From the NCBI GenBank assembly GCA_963575745.1, contig CAUYUJ010004300.1, positions 1-64,000 of the forward strand: a DNA stretch of 64,000 nucleotides, written 5' to 3'. This document shows, in pieces, positions 9,418 through 21,184 of the stretch (positions are counted from its first letter, which is position 1; the number at the start of each line of letters is the position of its first letter). Both the position numbers and the translations under genes were made by a program. Source of the stretch: Prorocentrum cordatum. Its lineage: Eukaryota > Sar > Dinophyceae > Prorocentrales > Prorocentraceae. The notes below the pieces were generated by a model. The model was not told the DNA's origin, ran no database searches, and saw only the letters and a list, made by a program, of their open reading frames with translations.

Positions 9418-9890
9418 GTCCTTTGCGCATGCCGAGCAATTTCCTTCTTGAGCCCCAGATGTCGGAAGCGGCGGCATCCCGTCCCTTCTACCCTCCTCCC
9501 CCCTCCTCGTGCCTCCTTCCTCCTCCTTTTCCCCCCCCCTCCTGTCCTGGGAAGTCCCCTCCTCCCCCGTGGAACCATCGCTTCGGTCCGCAGATCCACA
9601 GTCCCGTGGATGGCATGATGCTTCACGTGCGGTGCCCCGCGGATCCCATGCCTCCTGGGTCCGGGATGTAAATTCGCCGGCCCAACGGGCCAGAGGCGTG
9701 CTAAGATCTCTGGTCACTACGTAACAATATTTCTACTTCGCGCGCGCGGGGCGGCCCCTGGGGGGCCCCGGGCGAGAAGTACCCCGGCCGATCCTCGGCT
9801 GGGTCCCGGGCGAACCCCAGGGGGGGGGGCTATTTTTCGCCACCTCTCACGAGGATCGTGGCCTCCGAGGGGGGGTGCTACAATCGACTA
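9418..9890. other. GC-rich intergenic DNA, nothing recognised
   Basis: Pyrimidine-rich at 9,480-9,570 and GC-rich at 9,730-9,840. No repeat family or gene assigned. Confidence 0.5.
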
Positions 9891-10025
9891 CCCCCCCTCC
9901 CGCCCCAAGGGGCACCCAAGAGGCCCCAGGGGAGCCCAAACCGCCGCCAGGGAGCCCCAAGACGCTCCCAAGAAGCCCCCGAGAAGCCCCCAAGACGGCC
10001 CCAAGAGGCCCCGAATAGCGCTCCA
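9891..10025 (-). repeat. CTTGGGG array (reverse orientation)
   Basis: Degenerate short repeats of CCCAAGA(G/C)GCCCC, the complement of the CTTGGGGCC(T/G)TCTTGG arrays at 19.7, 24.5, 38.2, 44.9, 60.5 and 63.3 kb. Spacing between CCAAG cores is variable, about 10-20 bp. Confidence 0.7.
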
Positions 10026-10622
10026 GGGCCGGCGGAATGAGCGAAGCAATTAAAATAATTATAATAGATGTATTCCCGGAAAATAAATGGATCCATTGGT
10101 TTTTCACACACGGGAAATTGGATCCGCGCAGGACAGAAATAGGATCCACGACACTGTCGAACACCCGACAAAAGGACCCAACTGGATCCATCGGTGTTTT
10201 CATACTTTAGTCCAAGAGGACAAACGTTCGGTCTGGGGATGTAGATGCATGCGTAGTTTATGAAGCTCAGAGCACTTAGTTTCATCAAGAGCTTTTCCTC
10301 TAACTCATTCCACGTGTCGTGTGCTAGCGCGCAGCTTCGTCATGAGCTGTCAAGAGTAAACTTGGGTGCGGGTACTCCCAGACGTCGTCGTCCCAATGTG
10401 CACGGGAGGGAGGAGCCGAAAAATAAAGGTTCTGGCCCACCGCGTTTCCGGCGCGACACGTTGCACGTACATTTCCCAGTCCCCGAGCTTCAACGTCCCG
10501 AGCTGATCCGAGCCTCCCACCCCTCGGAGCGGAGCGACACGCTACCTGCTCGCACGGCATAGCGTGTCGCCAGCATTACCGCCCCGATACGCTAAGCAAA
10601 AGTTCCCGACCGTAGATATTTT
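10026..10622. other. AT-moderate spacer, nothing recognised
   Basis: Contains short GGATCC-containing repeats (10,085-10,190; ATGGATCCATT, TTGGATCC) but no family or gene is recognised. Confidence 0.45.
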
Positions 10623-10775
10623 GGAGATCCGCACGGATTTCCCGGATCGGCGTTGGGTCACCCTTGGCGTCGCCTCTGGTGCCGCCCCTTGGCGCTTTCC
10701 GCGCGCCAGGGAGAGGGGGCCCAGCGCCGATTCAGGAACTCCGCGCGGGTTTGGGACATCTTGTGTTTATGCAGC
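10623..10775. mobile_element. TIR element family D, copy 1
   Basis: Left GATCCGCACGGATTTCCCGG with ATCGGCGTTGGG; right is the approximate inverse (CCAGCGCCGATTC, ACTCCGCGCGGG). The inside is GC-rich with GGCG(T/C)CGCCTC. It matches the better-preserved copy at 48,541-48,741 over both ends. Confidence 0.6.
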
Positions 10776-10859
10776 TATTACTCCTTGTGAGGAGCACGCG
10801 CCACCTCGGACCGAGCAAGAGAAGGATCCCAGGGTCGGCCGTTCAACGCTAGGGCCTTG

Positions 10860-11670
10860 AGGGATGGGGCCCCGAGGACAGGAAGAGGTTCCAGATTGAC
10901 ACGTCACGCTGTTCGAGACACCTCGTTCTTAGGTCTCCATCTCTCAGGAAGATATCGTCATCGTCCTTGTCGTCGCCCTCGTCATTATTCGCATCACCAT
11001 CACCCATCATCACCACCATCCTCATCATCATCATCATCATCATCATAATCATCATCTTCATCATCATCAGCATCATCATCATCATCATCATCATCATCTT
11101 CATCTTCATCTTCATCTTCATCTGCATCATCAGCATCAGCAGCATCACGATCACCATCACCATCACCATCACCGTCAATAGTATTACCAACCTCATCACC
11201 AGCATCACAGCATCATCATCATCATCATCATCGTCAGCATGAGCACTATCATCAGTCTCATCATATATCATTATCACCCCTCTCATCAACATCATCACCA
11301 ACGTCAGCATCATTAAAAGCATCATCAGCATCATCATCAGCATCATCATAATCATCATCAGAATCATCATCAGCATCATCATCATCATCATCATCATCGT
11401 CAACAGCATCAGCAGCATCATCAGCGTCATCATCATCATCATCACCATCACTATCACCATCACCATCACCATCCATATTATTACCAACATCATCATCAGC
11501 ATCATCATTATCAGCATGAGCAGCATCATCATTATCATCACCTACCATCCTCCTCACCCTCATCATCATCACCACCATCAGCATCATCATAAGCATCATC
11601 AGCATCATCACCACCATCATCATCAGCATCAGCATCATCATCACCACCATCAGCATCATCAGCATCAGCA
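10860..11670. repeat. CAT/ATC triplet array
   Basis: Over 700 bases of (CAT)n with CAG, CAC and CTT variants from about 10,985 to 11,670. The His, Ile or Met/Asp homopolymer frames are artefacts of the repeat. Confidence 0.92.
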
Positions 11671-12465
11671 GTGAGCAAGAAGCGCTGGGGGAGTCGAGGG
11701 TTGCAGAACAAGTACCTGTTTTGTCCAGACGCCGAAATAAGGAACCGTTTGGGCATGAAGGGGGCCCGATGTTTCTGAGGTCATTATGTGGTGGTTCCTC
11801 TAGCCCTCCTCGTGCGCGCTGGCGCTGCTTCGGCCAAAACGGGGCTTCGGTCCTTCTCTACCGTTCCTTGTTTCAGCGACCTGGCCCCGGAAGGTGCGCG
11901 AAAGGTTCAGGTTGTTCTTCACCCGAGATCCGTTGCCCCTCTCGTAGCGAACACCCGATGCTTTCGGGTCGGACAATGGAAAGGGGGGGATTGGGAAGAG
12001 GGGGGGGGTCAAAACCTGGTGCACGCAGCTGGTGTTCGGCCCTGCCGCTGGGCTGGGCGCGCTTTCCCTGAGATGTGGGCGCCTCCAGCGCCGAGAGGCG
12101 CCCGAGAAGCCAGCTGCGTGAGCCGAGTCGCTGACCCCCCCCCCCTTTGCTGCTCCGTGGGTGCTGCTGGAGGTGGCCCTGGCCCAAGGAGAGCCCAGCT
12201 TCTTTGGGGCGGCCCAGCTGGCCTCCAGAGCTCCCATCACGAGGCCCACGAGGCCCCCGATGGGCCCCAAGAAACGGCGCGTGGAGCCGCTGGCACCATG
12301 GGCCAGGACCACATCTGGCCGCCACCGCTCCCCGAGGCCTTCTGGGACATCATCCTCGGCTTCGACGCGGTGCCCCCGCGGACCTGGGCGATGAGGGGAG
12401 CAGCGGGTAGGAACTCCACGCTTCCATTGCGCCTCCAGGGGCCCCTCCTGGGGAGAAGGAGTCAG
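11671..12465. other. Intergenic stretch with one open frame of unknown status
   Basis: A plus-strand frame stays open from 11,788 to 12,585 and includes, from 12,300, WPPPLPEAFWDIILGFD, which vaguely recalls an F-box start. It then reads straight into the GGA array and composition before 12,300 is poor, so no gene is called. Confidence 0.35.
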
Positions 12466-13275
12466 AGGAGAGAGGAGGAGGAGGAGGAGGAGGAGGAGGA
12501 GGAGGAGGAGGAGGAGAACCAGTGTAAACCCAAGAATCATCAACGATGTTGGAATAAACCCGCCCTCCAAGCTCCCTCTTCATAGGCCTCTGCAACGGTT
12601 CATTTCCATTGAAGGAACTGCCTCGTTGGAAGACAACCGTTTGAAGACCCTGAAGCATCCCAAAACATTGTTTTCGGGATTCCAACGCCACGGATCAACC
12701 TGACTATTGCGTACTGGCGATCTTGAACCGTGCTAGAACACCACTCCTGGGATTTTAACACAGCGGATCAACGTAACTGTTGCGCCCGTGTAATCCTGAA
12801 TCCTTTCAAAACCCCATCTCTGGTAGGTTGGTGATGAAAATCCGTGAAATGATTGCAAAGGTTGTAAACGAATGTGCGCGGCGCTTGGGCGAGAGCTAAT
12901 GTTGAAAAAGAACCGCCCTCGATCCACGAAACTCGTGCAAATGCTTAAAACGAATGTGCGCCGCGCTATAGCGAGAACAACATTTTGAAAACGACCCGCC
13001 CTCAATGCGTGAAACTCTTGCAGTGTTTTAAAACGAATGTGCACCGCGCTGAGGCGAGATCCACATGTTGAAAACGACCCGCCCTCAATCCGTGAAACTC
13101 TTGCAACTTATTAAAACGAATGTGCGCCGGGCTAGAGCGAGAGCCACATTTTCAAACCCGCCCTCGATACGTGCAGCTCTTGCAATTTGTTACAACAAAT
13201 GTGCGCCGCGCTAAAGCGAGAGCCGCATTTTGAAAACGGCCCGCCCTCCATGTGTGAAACGGTTGCGATGTTTTC
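12466..13275. repeat. GGA composite repeat, copy 1
   Basis: Order: (GGA)n at 12,470-12,520; GTGTAAACCCAAGAATCATC and AACGATGTTGGAATAAA; a spacer with GACAACCGTTTGA; two degenerate units of about 75 bp (CTCCTGGGATTTTAACAC); then five tandem units of about 82 bp from 12,870, each with AATGTGCGCCGCGCT, GAAAACGACCCGCCCTC and CGTGAAACTCTTGCA. The same order is seen at 26,205-27,180 and a fragment at 48,910-48,969. The microsatellite is part of the repeat. Confidence 0.8.
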
Positions 13276-14145
13276 AGCTTCAGAGTCATAAATTGTGAGG
13301 AAGTCTCAGGCGAAACGCCCGGCCCGCCCTCAAGATTGGTTTCGGGGGTGCGACAGGGAGAAATTCTTGATTAGGAAAAGGAGTGGACGAGGAGGGAGGA
13401 GGAGGAGGAGGAGGAAGGAGGAGTGAGGAGGCGGAGGAGAGCAGGAGAGAAGGAGGAGGGGGAGGAGGAGGAGGGAGCAAGGAGGGAAGAGGAGGAGGGG
13501 GAGGGGAGGAGGAGGAGAAGAGGAGCAGCGGGTAGGAGGAGGAGGAATGGACGCCGCTTCGCCGCCCCGGGGTCGGGCCGCCTTCCAGGGGAGGCCTAGG
13601 GGTTGGTCGGAGGTGAAGGGTTTCTCCGAAGGGCTTTGGCGACCCGTCGTCCTCCTCCTCCTCCGCCTCCTCCTCCCCCTCCCCCTCCCCCTCCTCCTCC
13701 GGCTCCCACTGCCCTCCCCCCCTTGCGCTCTCCTCTCTACCTCCTCCTCCCCAGCCCAAGCTTGCTTTCGATGTGGGGCTGCTAGACAGGGCGGGACCTC
13801 GCTAGCATCCCCCATAAACAGGCTGCGAGTTGGGGTCTCCCCAAGCAATGGGTGTCCCCCATTGGCAGTCCCAAATGCGGCCAACGGCCCCGAGGGACTG
13901 CTCAATGGCGGCCCGCTCGCAGACCTGGCAGTTTGGTCAGTGATCCTCCTCCTCCTCCTCCTCTCCATCTACAAGTACTCAATATGAATACAACTCTCCC
14001 TCTTCCCTTGATGACGTCTTGGGAATATTCCGCCCCCCCCCCCCCCCCCCCGCGTATTGTTTTTTACACACAGGTTTCCCCGGAGTTGGGTTTTCGCTTG
14101 CATGCTTCCCAAAATGCTGCTTTCGCTGAAGCGCCAGCCTCATTT
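13276..14145. repeat. GGA and CTC arrays around unique DNA
   Basis: GGA array 13,380-13,545, CTC array 13,650-13,720, poly-C at 14,031-14,051. The DNA between (13,545-13,640 and 13,730-14,020) shows no recognised gene. Confidence 0.7.
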
Positions 14146-14320
14146 TCGGGCCCCGCTCGTTCCGAATCGTGCTCCCGCTGCAGCGCTGTCCTCATTTCCG
14201 TGCTTCCGCTTGTTCGGAATCGTGCTCCCGCTGCCGCGCTGGCCTCATTTCCGCGCTTCCGCTCGTTTCAACTCGTGTTCCCGCTGCAGCGCTGGCGTCA
14301 TTTCCCGTGCCATGCCACGG
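14146..14320 (+). repeat. About 61-bp tandem repeat, three copies
   Basis: Units of TCGTGCTCCCGCTGC(A/C)GCGC, TGGCCTCATTTCC and GCTTCCGCTCGTT follow each other three times with few changes. The period is not a multiple of three, arguing against coding. Confidence 0.75.
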
Positions 14321-14604
14321 CATGCAATGCAATGCTAGGTTGATACTACTTCGCGGTGCTCTTCTACGCCATGCCATGCCGTGCTCTACAATGCATCGCG
14401 TACCCTTTCAGGATCATCACCCTGCTTGACATCCGACTGTGCGAGTAGAGAGGGGATCTGCGCCATGGTAAGGGATGGGAGGGAGGGGTAGGATGTCAGA
14501 TATGACGCGAGCGCACCTAGCTTGCCTCCTCCCCCCTCCTCCACCTCCTCGCCCTCCTCCTCCTCCTCCTTCTCCTCGGGTCGCCTACGGCCACCAGGAA
14601 AACC

Positions 14605-14800
14605 GTGCAGTCGAACGATCGCGCCGCCTCGGCGATGCATCGGCGATGCATCGGCGGTGCAGCTCGATGTGGGGCCCCACTTTCTCCACGCCGACGTCGC
14701 GGATGCACCGCCGACGTCGCCACTGCGTGGCCGATGCGTCGGCGATGCGGCGAAACCCTCCGACCCCATTTGCTCCGACACCATCTATGAGGCCTCCTCA
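14605..14800. mobile_element. TIR element, GGCGATGCATCGG type, copy 1
   Basis: GATCGCGCCGC(C/A)TCGGCGATGC at the left and GTCGGCGATGCGGCG, CCCTCCGACCCCATT at the right match the ends of the clearer element at 62,389-62,594. The left terminus is eroded. A CTC array precedes it and a GGA array (14,810-14,930) follows. Confidence 0.55.
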
Positions 14801-14809
14801 GGATGGGGT

Positions 14810-15600
14810 CGAGGAGGAGGAGGAAGAGGAGGAGGAGGAGGAGGAGGAGGAGGAGGCGGAGGAGGCGGAGGAGGAGGAGGAGGAGGAGGAGGAGGAGGCG
14901 GAGGAGGCGGAGGGGGAGGAGGAGGAGAAGAGGGCCTCGGGGGGCGGGTGTCGAGCACCCCGGCCCGCTTCGACGGCGCGATCGCGGCGGGCGTTTCTGT
15001 GTCTGGGCGGCCTCGGGCCCTCCAGAGGCCGCGCAGCTTGGAGCCCCGGGGCCGTCGGGCACCGGCCCGCGGCGACAGGGGCTGGAACCCAGGGGCGGGG
15101 TCGAGAGATCGGTGGGGGCCTGGGTCGCGACAAGACCACGACGCCAGAGGTCTGGGGGGACAAAAGAGATGAGGAGGAGGAGGGGGAGGAGGGATAAGTA
15201 TCGTGAGTAGTTCGTTAGATAGGAGGAGGGAGAGGAGGGATAAGTATCGTGATCAGTTTCTTAGATCATTGACTGGAGAAGCAGCTGTTGGCCCCCGGGC
15301 CCCGTGTGAGCCTGCTGGTGCCGTGGCTCACACAAAGCTTCACGATCTGGTAGGAAGCAGCGCTCTCTGCCGCTGCTGGCAGGCAGGGGGGGATGCTTCA
15401 CCCCCCCCCCAAACAAAAAAACAGGGGGGGCAGGGGGGTCCCGAACACACACCCACGGGGAGCATAACTCACGGGGGTCCAGAAGGCCCCCTTCCCCGGC
15501 CCCACCAGGAAAATGGTTCGGAGGGGTCCAGACCCCCTTCCTCCTCCTCCCCCCCCCCGGGAAGATGATTCCGGGGGTCCACCCCTTTCCCCTCCCCCGG
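14810..15600. repeat. GGA array followed by GC-rich unique DNA
   Basis: GGA/GGC array to 14,930. Then GC-rich unique DNA; a 66-bp duplication GGGATAAGTATCGTGA at 15,191 and 15,237; and poly-C and poly-G runs at 15,398-15,440. No gene recognised. Confidence 0.6.
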
Positions 15601-15653
15601 CAACGAAGACGACGTCGTCGCCGCCGCCAGCAAACGACGCAGACGACGACGAT

Positions 15654-15685
<32 letters not shown>

Positions 15686-15905
15686 CGACAACTACTACGA
15701 CGACGACGGCGACGATGAGAGACAAGACGACGGACGATGCCCATGACGACGACGACGCCGACGCCGACGACGCCGACAACCACAACGACGATGATGACGA
15801 CGACAAATTCAACGGCAAACAACGAAGACGACGGCGACGGAGACGACGAAGAAAAGACGATGACGACGAGGACGCGTACGACGACGCCGATGAAAGCTGG
15901 AACGA
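15601..15905. repeat. GAC/ACG triplet array
   Basis: (GAC)n with GAT and GCC variants over about 300 bases. Asp-rich plus-strand frames here are by-products. Confidence 0.9.
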
Positions 15906-16935
15906 GCCGCAGTAGGATTCCATCAGAGTTGGATCGAGCACGACTAACACGACGTGAACATTGGATCGGATCGAGCACCAGTAGGGTCTTATCAGGGTTT
16001 GACCCAGTCTTAGTAGGATCGCATTAAGGCTGAATCGAGCCCTAGTAGAAGTCTATTTGAGTTGGGTCGAACTCTAGAGATCAATGTTGCGTCAATCCTG
16101 CTCCAATAGAATCCCATCAGACTTTGATCCACCCCTTATGCGATTCTACTAAAGCTAGACCCCAACGCAATAGGATTCTAGCAGGGATGGATCGCACCCA
16201 ACCAAGATTCTACCAGAGCTGGATCCAGCCCCCGCTGGATCCTGTTAGATCTGGATCGAGAACCTAGCAGGACTCCATCAGAGCTGGGTCGAGCCTTAGT
16301 AGGATTTTGGGAAAGCTTGATCGGCCCTTCGTGGGATGCTGTTGGAGCTGGATATTGTTAGAGGTCGGTCGACCCGTATGAGGAGTTGATTAGAATTGGA
16401 TCTAGCCTTACAAGTCTTCGAGTAAAGCGAGATCCACCCTCAATGAATTCGAGATTCTAGTGTTGCCGGATAGACCTCCAGAAAGATTTTTCTGTAAAAA
16501 CAGGTTTTCACATCGTTGGATTGTATTCAAGCTGTTTCCATACCTAAGAGGATTGCATGGAAGTTGGATTGGGCCTTGGGGTGACCCGATTGGGGTTGGA
16601 TGCAATAGAGCTGGATCCAGCCCACGTAGAATACGCTTAAAGGGGGGTCGAGCATTTGTAGAATCCTAACTGAGCTTGATCGACCCTTAATAGGAGTTCT
16701 CAGAAGCTGGATTCAGCCGTAGTAGCAAGACTCGAGTAGAGTTGGATCGAGCCCCCGTAGGATTATGACAGGATTGGATCGGACCGCAGCAGGATTCGAT
16801 TAGAATTGGATCCAGCCTCATCCGAATTCTGATACACTTAGGTCCAACCCCACCGGGATGTGCTTCGAGGTGGAAATTGTGGAGCGCGACCTTTAACCCA
16901 TCAGAGCTGGATCGAGTCCGAATGGCATTATATCG
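15906..16935. repeat. About 40-bp degenerate minisatellite (GGATCGAGCC type)
   Basis: Some 25 degenerate copies of a unit near TTGGATCGAGCCCTAGTAGG followed by ATTC(C/T)ATCAGAGC. Divergence between units is high, suggesting an old array. One insert (16,455-16,520) is AT-rich and unrelated. No gene. Confidence 0.7.
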
Positions 16936-16974
16936 AAGCCGGCTCCTGGCGCCTGGCGCCGGCAACAGGTGCGC

Positions 16975-17048
16975 CGCCGCCGCCGTGGACGATGTCGTCT
17001 TCGTCGTCTTCGTCGGCTGTCGTCGTCGTCCGTCGTCTTCGTCGTTCG

Positions 17049-17089
<41 letters not shown>

Positions 17090-17275
17090 CGTCGTCCGTC
17101 GTCCGTCGTCATCGTCGCAACCGTGGAGGGGCGGGGACGGGGCTCGGGGCCCTCGACTGGTTCTCCTAAGGGGGAAGGGCAAGGGGGTGGTGGGAAAGGG
17201 GCCTCCTCCTCCTCCTCCTTTCTCCTCCTCCTCCTCCTCCTCCTCCTCCTCTTCCTCCTCCTTCTCCTCCTCCAC
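16975..17275. repeat. CGT and CTC triplet arrays
   Basis: CGT repeat at 16,990-17,120 and CTC repeat at 17,205-17,275 separated by 85 bases of unique DNA. Confidence 0.85.
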
Positions 17276-17819
17276 GTGCTGGCTGGACCCATCGGGGCAA
17301 TTTTCGCAGTGGGGGTGGGAGGGGTTCGGACCTCCCGGCTCGCTGCGGGGGGGAAGGGCGTTCGTGTCGTGTGTGGGGTGTGCTGCCTGCCAGGCCAGGT
17401 CTGGAGCCAAAGCCGCGCGCGCAGTTCGCCGTGGGCGGAAACGTGAACAGTGATAAGCAGCCACACTCATTGAGCAGGCCAGGATGATTTGTGTTCCTCA
17501 GCGCGTGAATTATCTACCCCGCTTTCGCTTCCAGGCAAAACCAAGGCATACCACGCGCCTCCTCGTCAAGCGGCCTGACCAGTGCAGGCCGTAGTTTGGC
17601 ATCGCTTGGTATCTCTTGGAAGCGAGGGTGGTCAAAAGCGAGGTAGGTTTGTTTGCCCCCTAGTTCCGCAGAAGTTCTCTTTGAGTCCGAAGCAGCTTCG
17701 GACCGCGTGCGTGCATTCAGCGCGTGCTGGAGAGGCCCTGCCCGAACGCGCTGGGAGCATTCCTGTCTCCCCTTCTGGATCCGTGCAGGCCAGCACGCAT
17801 GCTGTGTGGCGCGTTAGGC
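17276..17819. other. Unique intergenic stretch
   Basis: No gene recognised. CGCTTCCAGGCAAAACCAAG near 17,527 and CTCTTGGAAGCGAGG near 17,612 form a weak inverted pair, possibly a decayed TIR element. Confidence 0.4.
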
Positions 17820-18465
17820 ACCTCCTCCTCCTCCTCCTCCTCCTCCTCCTCCTCCTCCTCCTCCTCCTCCCCCGCCTCCTCCTCCTCCTCCTCCTCCTCC
17901 CCCTCCTCCTCCTCCCCCCCTCCTCCTCCTCCCCTCCTCCTCCTCCTCCTCCGCTCCTCCTCCTCCTCCTCCCTCACCCTCCTCCTCCTCCTCCTCTCCT
18001 CCTTCTCCTCCTCCCCCTCCTTCCTCCTCCTGCCTCCTCCTCCTCCTCCTCTCCTCCTCCTCCTCCTTCCTCCTCCTCCTCCTCCCCCACCCTCCTCCGC
18101 CTCCTCCTCGCTCCCCCCTCCTCCTCCTCCCCCCCCTCCTCCTCCTCCTCCTCTTCCTCCTCCTCCCCTCCTCGTCCTCCTCCTCCTCCTCTCCCTCCTC
18201 ACCTCCTCCTCCTCCTCGCCCTCCTCCTCCCTCCTCCTCCTCTCCTCCTCCTCCTCCTCCTCCTTCCTCCTCCTCCTCCTCCTCCCCCTCCTCCTCCTCC
18301 TCTCCTCTCCTCCTCCTCTCCTCCTCCTCCCTCCTCCTCCTCCTCCTCCTCCTCTCCTACCTCCTCCCCGTCCCCGCTCCTCCTCCTCCTCCTCCTCCTC
18401 CTCCTCCTCCTCCTCCTCCTCCTCCTCCTCTTCCTCCTCCCCCTCCTCCCCCTCCTCCTCCAGCC
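17820..18465. repeat. CTC/TCC pyrimidine array
   Basis: About 640 bases of almost pure (CTC)n, the longest uninterrupted pyrimidine tract in the window. Frames encode Pro/Ser/Leu or, on the minus strand, Glu/Arg/Gly runs only. Confidence 0.95.
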
Positions 18466-18605
18466 TGACTCGTTTCTTGACGGCCCTGGGCCACGGGGAG
18501 GCCAGGAAACAGTGGCACAGCATGACGGGGGGCGCAGTGCCACCCAGTCCGTACGTCACGGAGTCGGTGCGCCGACGCAGGACTCCTTGACGGAGGAGCG
18601 ACCTT

Positions 18606-18777
18606 TCGGGGGTGGACAGAACCCCCAACAGTGACACGTCGATTAGTGAATTGTCCGTCTTCGGTTCTCGAGGGGGCGCCGCGGCCGTTCTTTTCCAGGC
18701 TTGCTCCCGCCAGGTTTGGGCCTCAGGTCGTTTTCACTAAACCACGTTTTACCAAAGGGAGGTCTGTCCATCCCCGA
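18606..18777. mobile_element. TIR element family B, copy 1 (172 bp)
   Basis: Left TCGGGGGTGGACAGA, right the inverse of TCGGGGATGGACAGACC. ACCTT flanks both sides (18,601-18,605 and 18,778-18,782), an exact 5-bp target-site duplication. 172 bp, the same length as the copy at 43,286-43,457. Non-coding. Confidence 0.88.
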
Positions 18778-18782
18778 ACCTT

Positions 18783-19145
18783 GGAGCGTGGAGCGATGGG
18801 AGCGACTGGGAGGCCAGAGCGTCACTCGCCCGCCTCCCCAAGGGATCTGCTTCCCGGGTGGAGGGGTCTCGCCCCCGGGGTTCCGGTCTCCGCTGCGAGC
18901 GCTCCGCAACCGCCTCGACGGAAGATCCGAGGACAAGCATCCTTGTCCTCCCTCCCAACAGGCCTGAGCCTCCCCCTCCATTCACAGCGTCGACCTCGGA
19001 GGCCCCCGCGGCGGGAGGAGCGCCGCCCCTCGGGAGAGATGCTGGGATGCGCGTCTGCCCTCGGCGGCCGCCACCTCCTGCGGGGGCCGCCCTGGGCCGC
19101 CCGGAAAGGGTCCAATGTGTCAGGAAGCCAGCACCTCGAGAGGTA
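18783..19145. other. GC-rich spacer between TIR elements
   Basis: No repeat or gene recognised; frames on both strands lack motifs. Confidence 0.45.
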
Positions 19146-19276
19146 CTTGGCATCGCTCGGACTTGTGCATTTTTCCTTCGGCGAGGACCATCGAGGAGCA
19201 TCCTTGACCACTTGGCGAGAAAACCACGCACGAAACCGAAAAAAACACAGGGAATGGACGTCCGAGCGATGGCGAG
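19146..19276. mobile_element. TIR element family C, copy 2 (131 bp)
   Basis: Starts CTTGGCATCGCTCGGAC and ends with the inverse of CTCGCCATCGCTCGGACG. GGTA stands on both sides (19,142-19,145 and 19,277-19,280). Inside, ACGCACGAAACCGAA and ACACAGGGAATGGACG are shared with copies 1 and 3. Confidence 0.9.
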
Positions 19277-19322
19277 GGTAGTCGCTCCAGCCCTGGAGGA
19301 CATCATCGAGACGGAGGTACTG

Positions 19323-19473
19323 TTAAGTCGGGCCCGTCCCTCTGCAGGAGGAATATTTCAAAACAGTCCAAACACAGTATGGGGATTTTCTTGTTGTGGC
19401 CATGCTAGAATATGTCTTTCACATTCTCAGTTTTCGTGGGAAATCCCCCTGTAGGGGGACACGCCCGACTTAA
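19323..19473. mobile_element. TIR element family A, copy 3
   Basis: Perfect terminal TTAAGTCGGGC at both ends in inverted orientation. Flanks AGGTACTG and ACGTACTG agree at 7 of 8 bases, confirming the 8-bp duplication seen at 8,666. It lies 47 bp from a family C element. Confidence 0.9.
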
Positions 19474-19568
19474 ACGTACTGTCCGAGGTCAGCGACGATA
19501 GAACCCTGAAGGGATCGCATGATTTATTCAGCGCACCCGCATGTGGGAGGGAGGGGGGCCCCCTGATC

Positions 19569-19830
19569 TCAGGTCGGGCATGTCCTCCTACAGGCGGACT
19601 TTGGGAGGGAAATGGAAAATAGCCAAAACAGAATCAAAAAACAAATCGTCCCCATCTTAGGTAATCGCTTCGCGCATTCCGCCGGCCCGCATTTTGCCAT
19701 CGCAGACGTTTGCCTGCGCGTCCGTAGCTTGTTGGGGCCTCTTGGGAGCCGTTTGGGGGCCTCTTGGGGCTTCTTTTTGACCCCCTTAGGGGCCTCCAGG
19801 GGGCCTCCTGGGGTCTCCCGCTTCTACGTC
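19569..19830. mobile_element. Truncated family A end, then a CTTGGGG array
   Basis: CAGGTCGGGCATGTCCTCC at 19,570-19,590 is one end of family A; the other end is missing by about 19,660. From 19,730 to 19,825 follow degenerate TTGGGGCCTCTTGGGAGCC units of the dispersed CTTGGGG array family. Confidence 0.65.
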
Positions 19831-20190
19831 CGCTGGCCCGACATATATCATAACCTTTTTTTGTTACGCCAGGCTCGACTCACTAACCACAAACAGTCAC
19901 GTATAAGGGACCGAGTGGGCTTCCATTTGGCAATGTTCTTTGTCTTAGATGTTGCGTGGCACGTCGTCGAAGGGGAGGCCCGACTTCGCCCCACCAGTCA
20001 GACTACTGGTGTTGCACCTCGCCTTCTCTTTGCGCAGACAAAAATGCGCAGGATGCGTCCCAATGTTGGACACGGCGTGCGCCTCTGGGTAGGTCTCGAC
20101 CCCAAACTGCAGGGCCGCTCTGCCACCGCAGACTGTTGGTGATTTTGGTTCACGACAATGGAGGTCGGGGAGAATGGGGAGATGCGGACT
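19831..20190. other. Intergenic stretch, nothing recognised
   Basis: Mixed composition with no repeat family and no convincing frame. Confidence 0.4.
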
Positions 20191-20985
20191 TGAAGGAGGA
20201 GGAGGAGGAGGAAGAGGAGGAGGAGGGGGGGAGGAGGAGGGGACTGGGAAAGGGGAGGAGGGGAGGGACGGGAGGAGGGGAGGAGGATGAGGAGGAAGGG
20301 GAGGAGAGGAGAGGAGGAGGAGGAGGAAGAGTAGCAGGAGGCAGGAGCGGAGCAGAAGGCATGACAGGAGCATGAAGAGTAGATCCACAAGGTGCAAGAA
20401 GCGGTTCTCTCGCTTCGTCACGGCATCGACCTGGCTGCGGGCCGGCGCCCGTGGAGTCCTGCATGGCGCCCCCGGTGCGGGGTATTATGAGGCGCATAGA
20501 AGGAGAGAGGCGGAGGAGGAGGAGGGCGAGGAGGAGGGAAACAGGAGGAGGAGTAGTAGGAGGGAGAGGTGAGGAGGCAGTTGGAGAGGAAGGAGATGGA
20601 GAGGAGGAGTGAGGAGGAATGGGGAGAGAGTAGATAGGAGAGAGAGAGAGAGAGAGGACAGGGATGAGGTAGAGAGGAGGAGGATAGGAGAGAGGCTATA
20701 GAGCGAGAGTATCGTGATATGCTATTACTGCGTCTCTTGAGCATCTATGAGGTACACTTCTTATCTTCTTTTGAGTATCTTCCTCTCTATCCCTTTTCTC
20801 TCCTCTCTTCGCTTCTCCTTATTCCTTTGTCTTTTTCCTCTCTTTTTCCTTTTTTTCCTTTTGCGCCCTCTTTTTTTCGATATCTTTCTTTTCTTCTTCC
20901 CCCCCCGTTTGTTCTTTTTTCTTTCATTCTTCTTCCGTTCGACTTCTTCTTCTTCGTCCGTTCTTCTTAGTTCTTATTTATAAGG
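20191..20985. repeat. GGA and GA purine arrays, then a CT/TTC tract
   Basis: GGA repeats at 20,193-20,340, GGA/GAGA at 20,500-20,700, then a T-rich pyrimidine tract at 20,755-20,980 made of TTTTTCC and TTCTTC units. Purine and pyrimidine blocks face each other across about 50 bases. Confidence 0.8.
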
Positions 20986-21184
20986 CGGAGTGCGGAGGAT
21001 GCGACACAAGGATGTAGGCATAAGAAACAGCAAGAGGTTGGGGTATGTTGTCAAGGTTTTATGTGTCCCAGCAGTTGTCTTTCTGTCCCAGCAGTTGCTC
21101 CGAATAGGGAACTGGTTGCGCGAGCATCTTCTCTGCCTCCCGGTGCCTCCCTGCCTTCTGCTTATTGTCCTCTCGCCCTCGCCC

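Noticed and set aside
12300-12480. F-box-like start (LPEAFWDIILGFD)
   Set aside because: Too short, preceded by poor composition and followed by a GGA array in the same frame.
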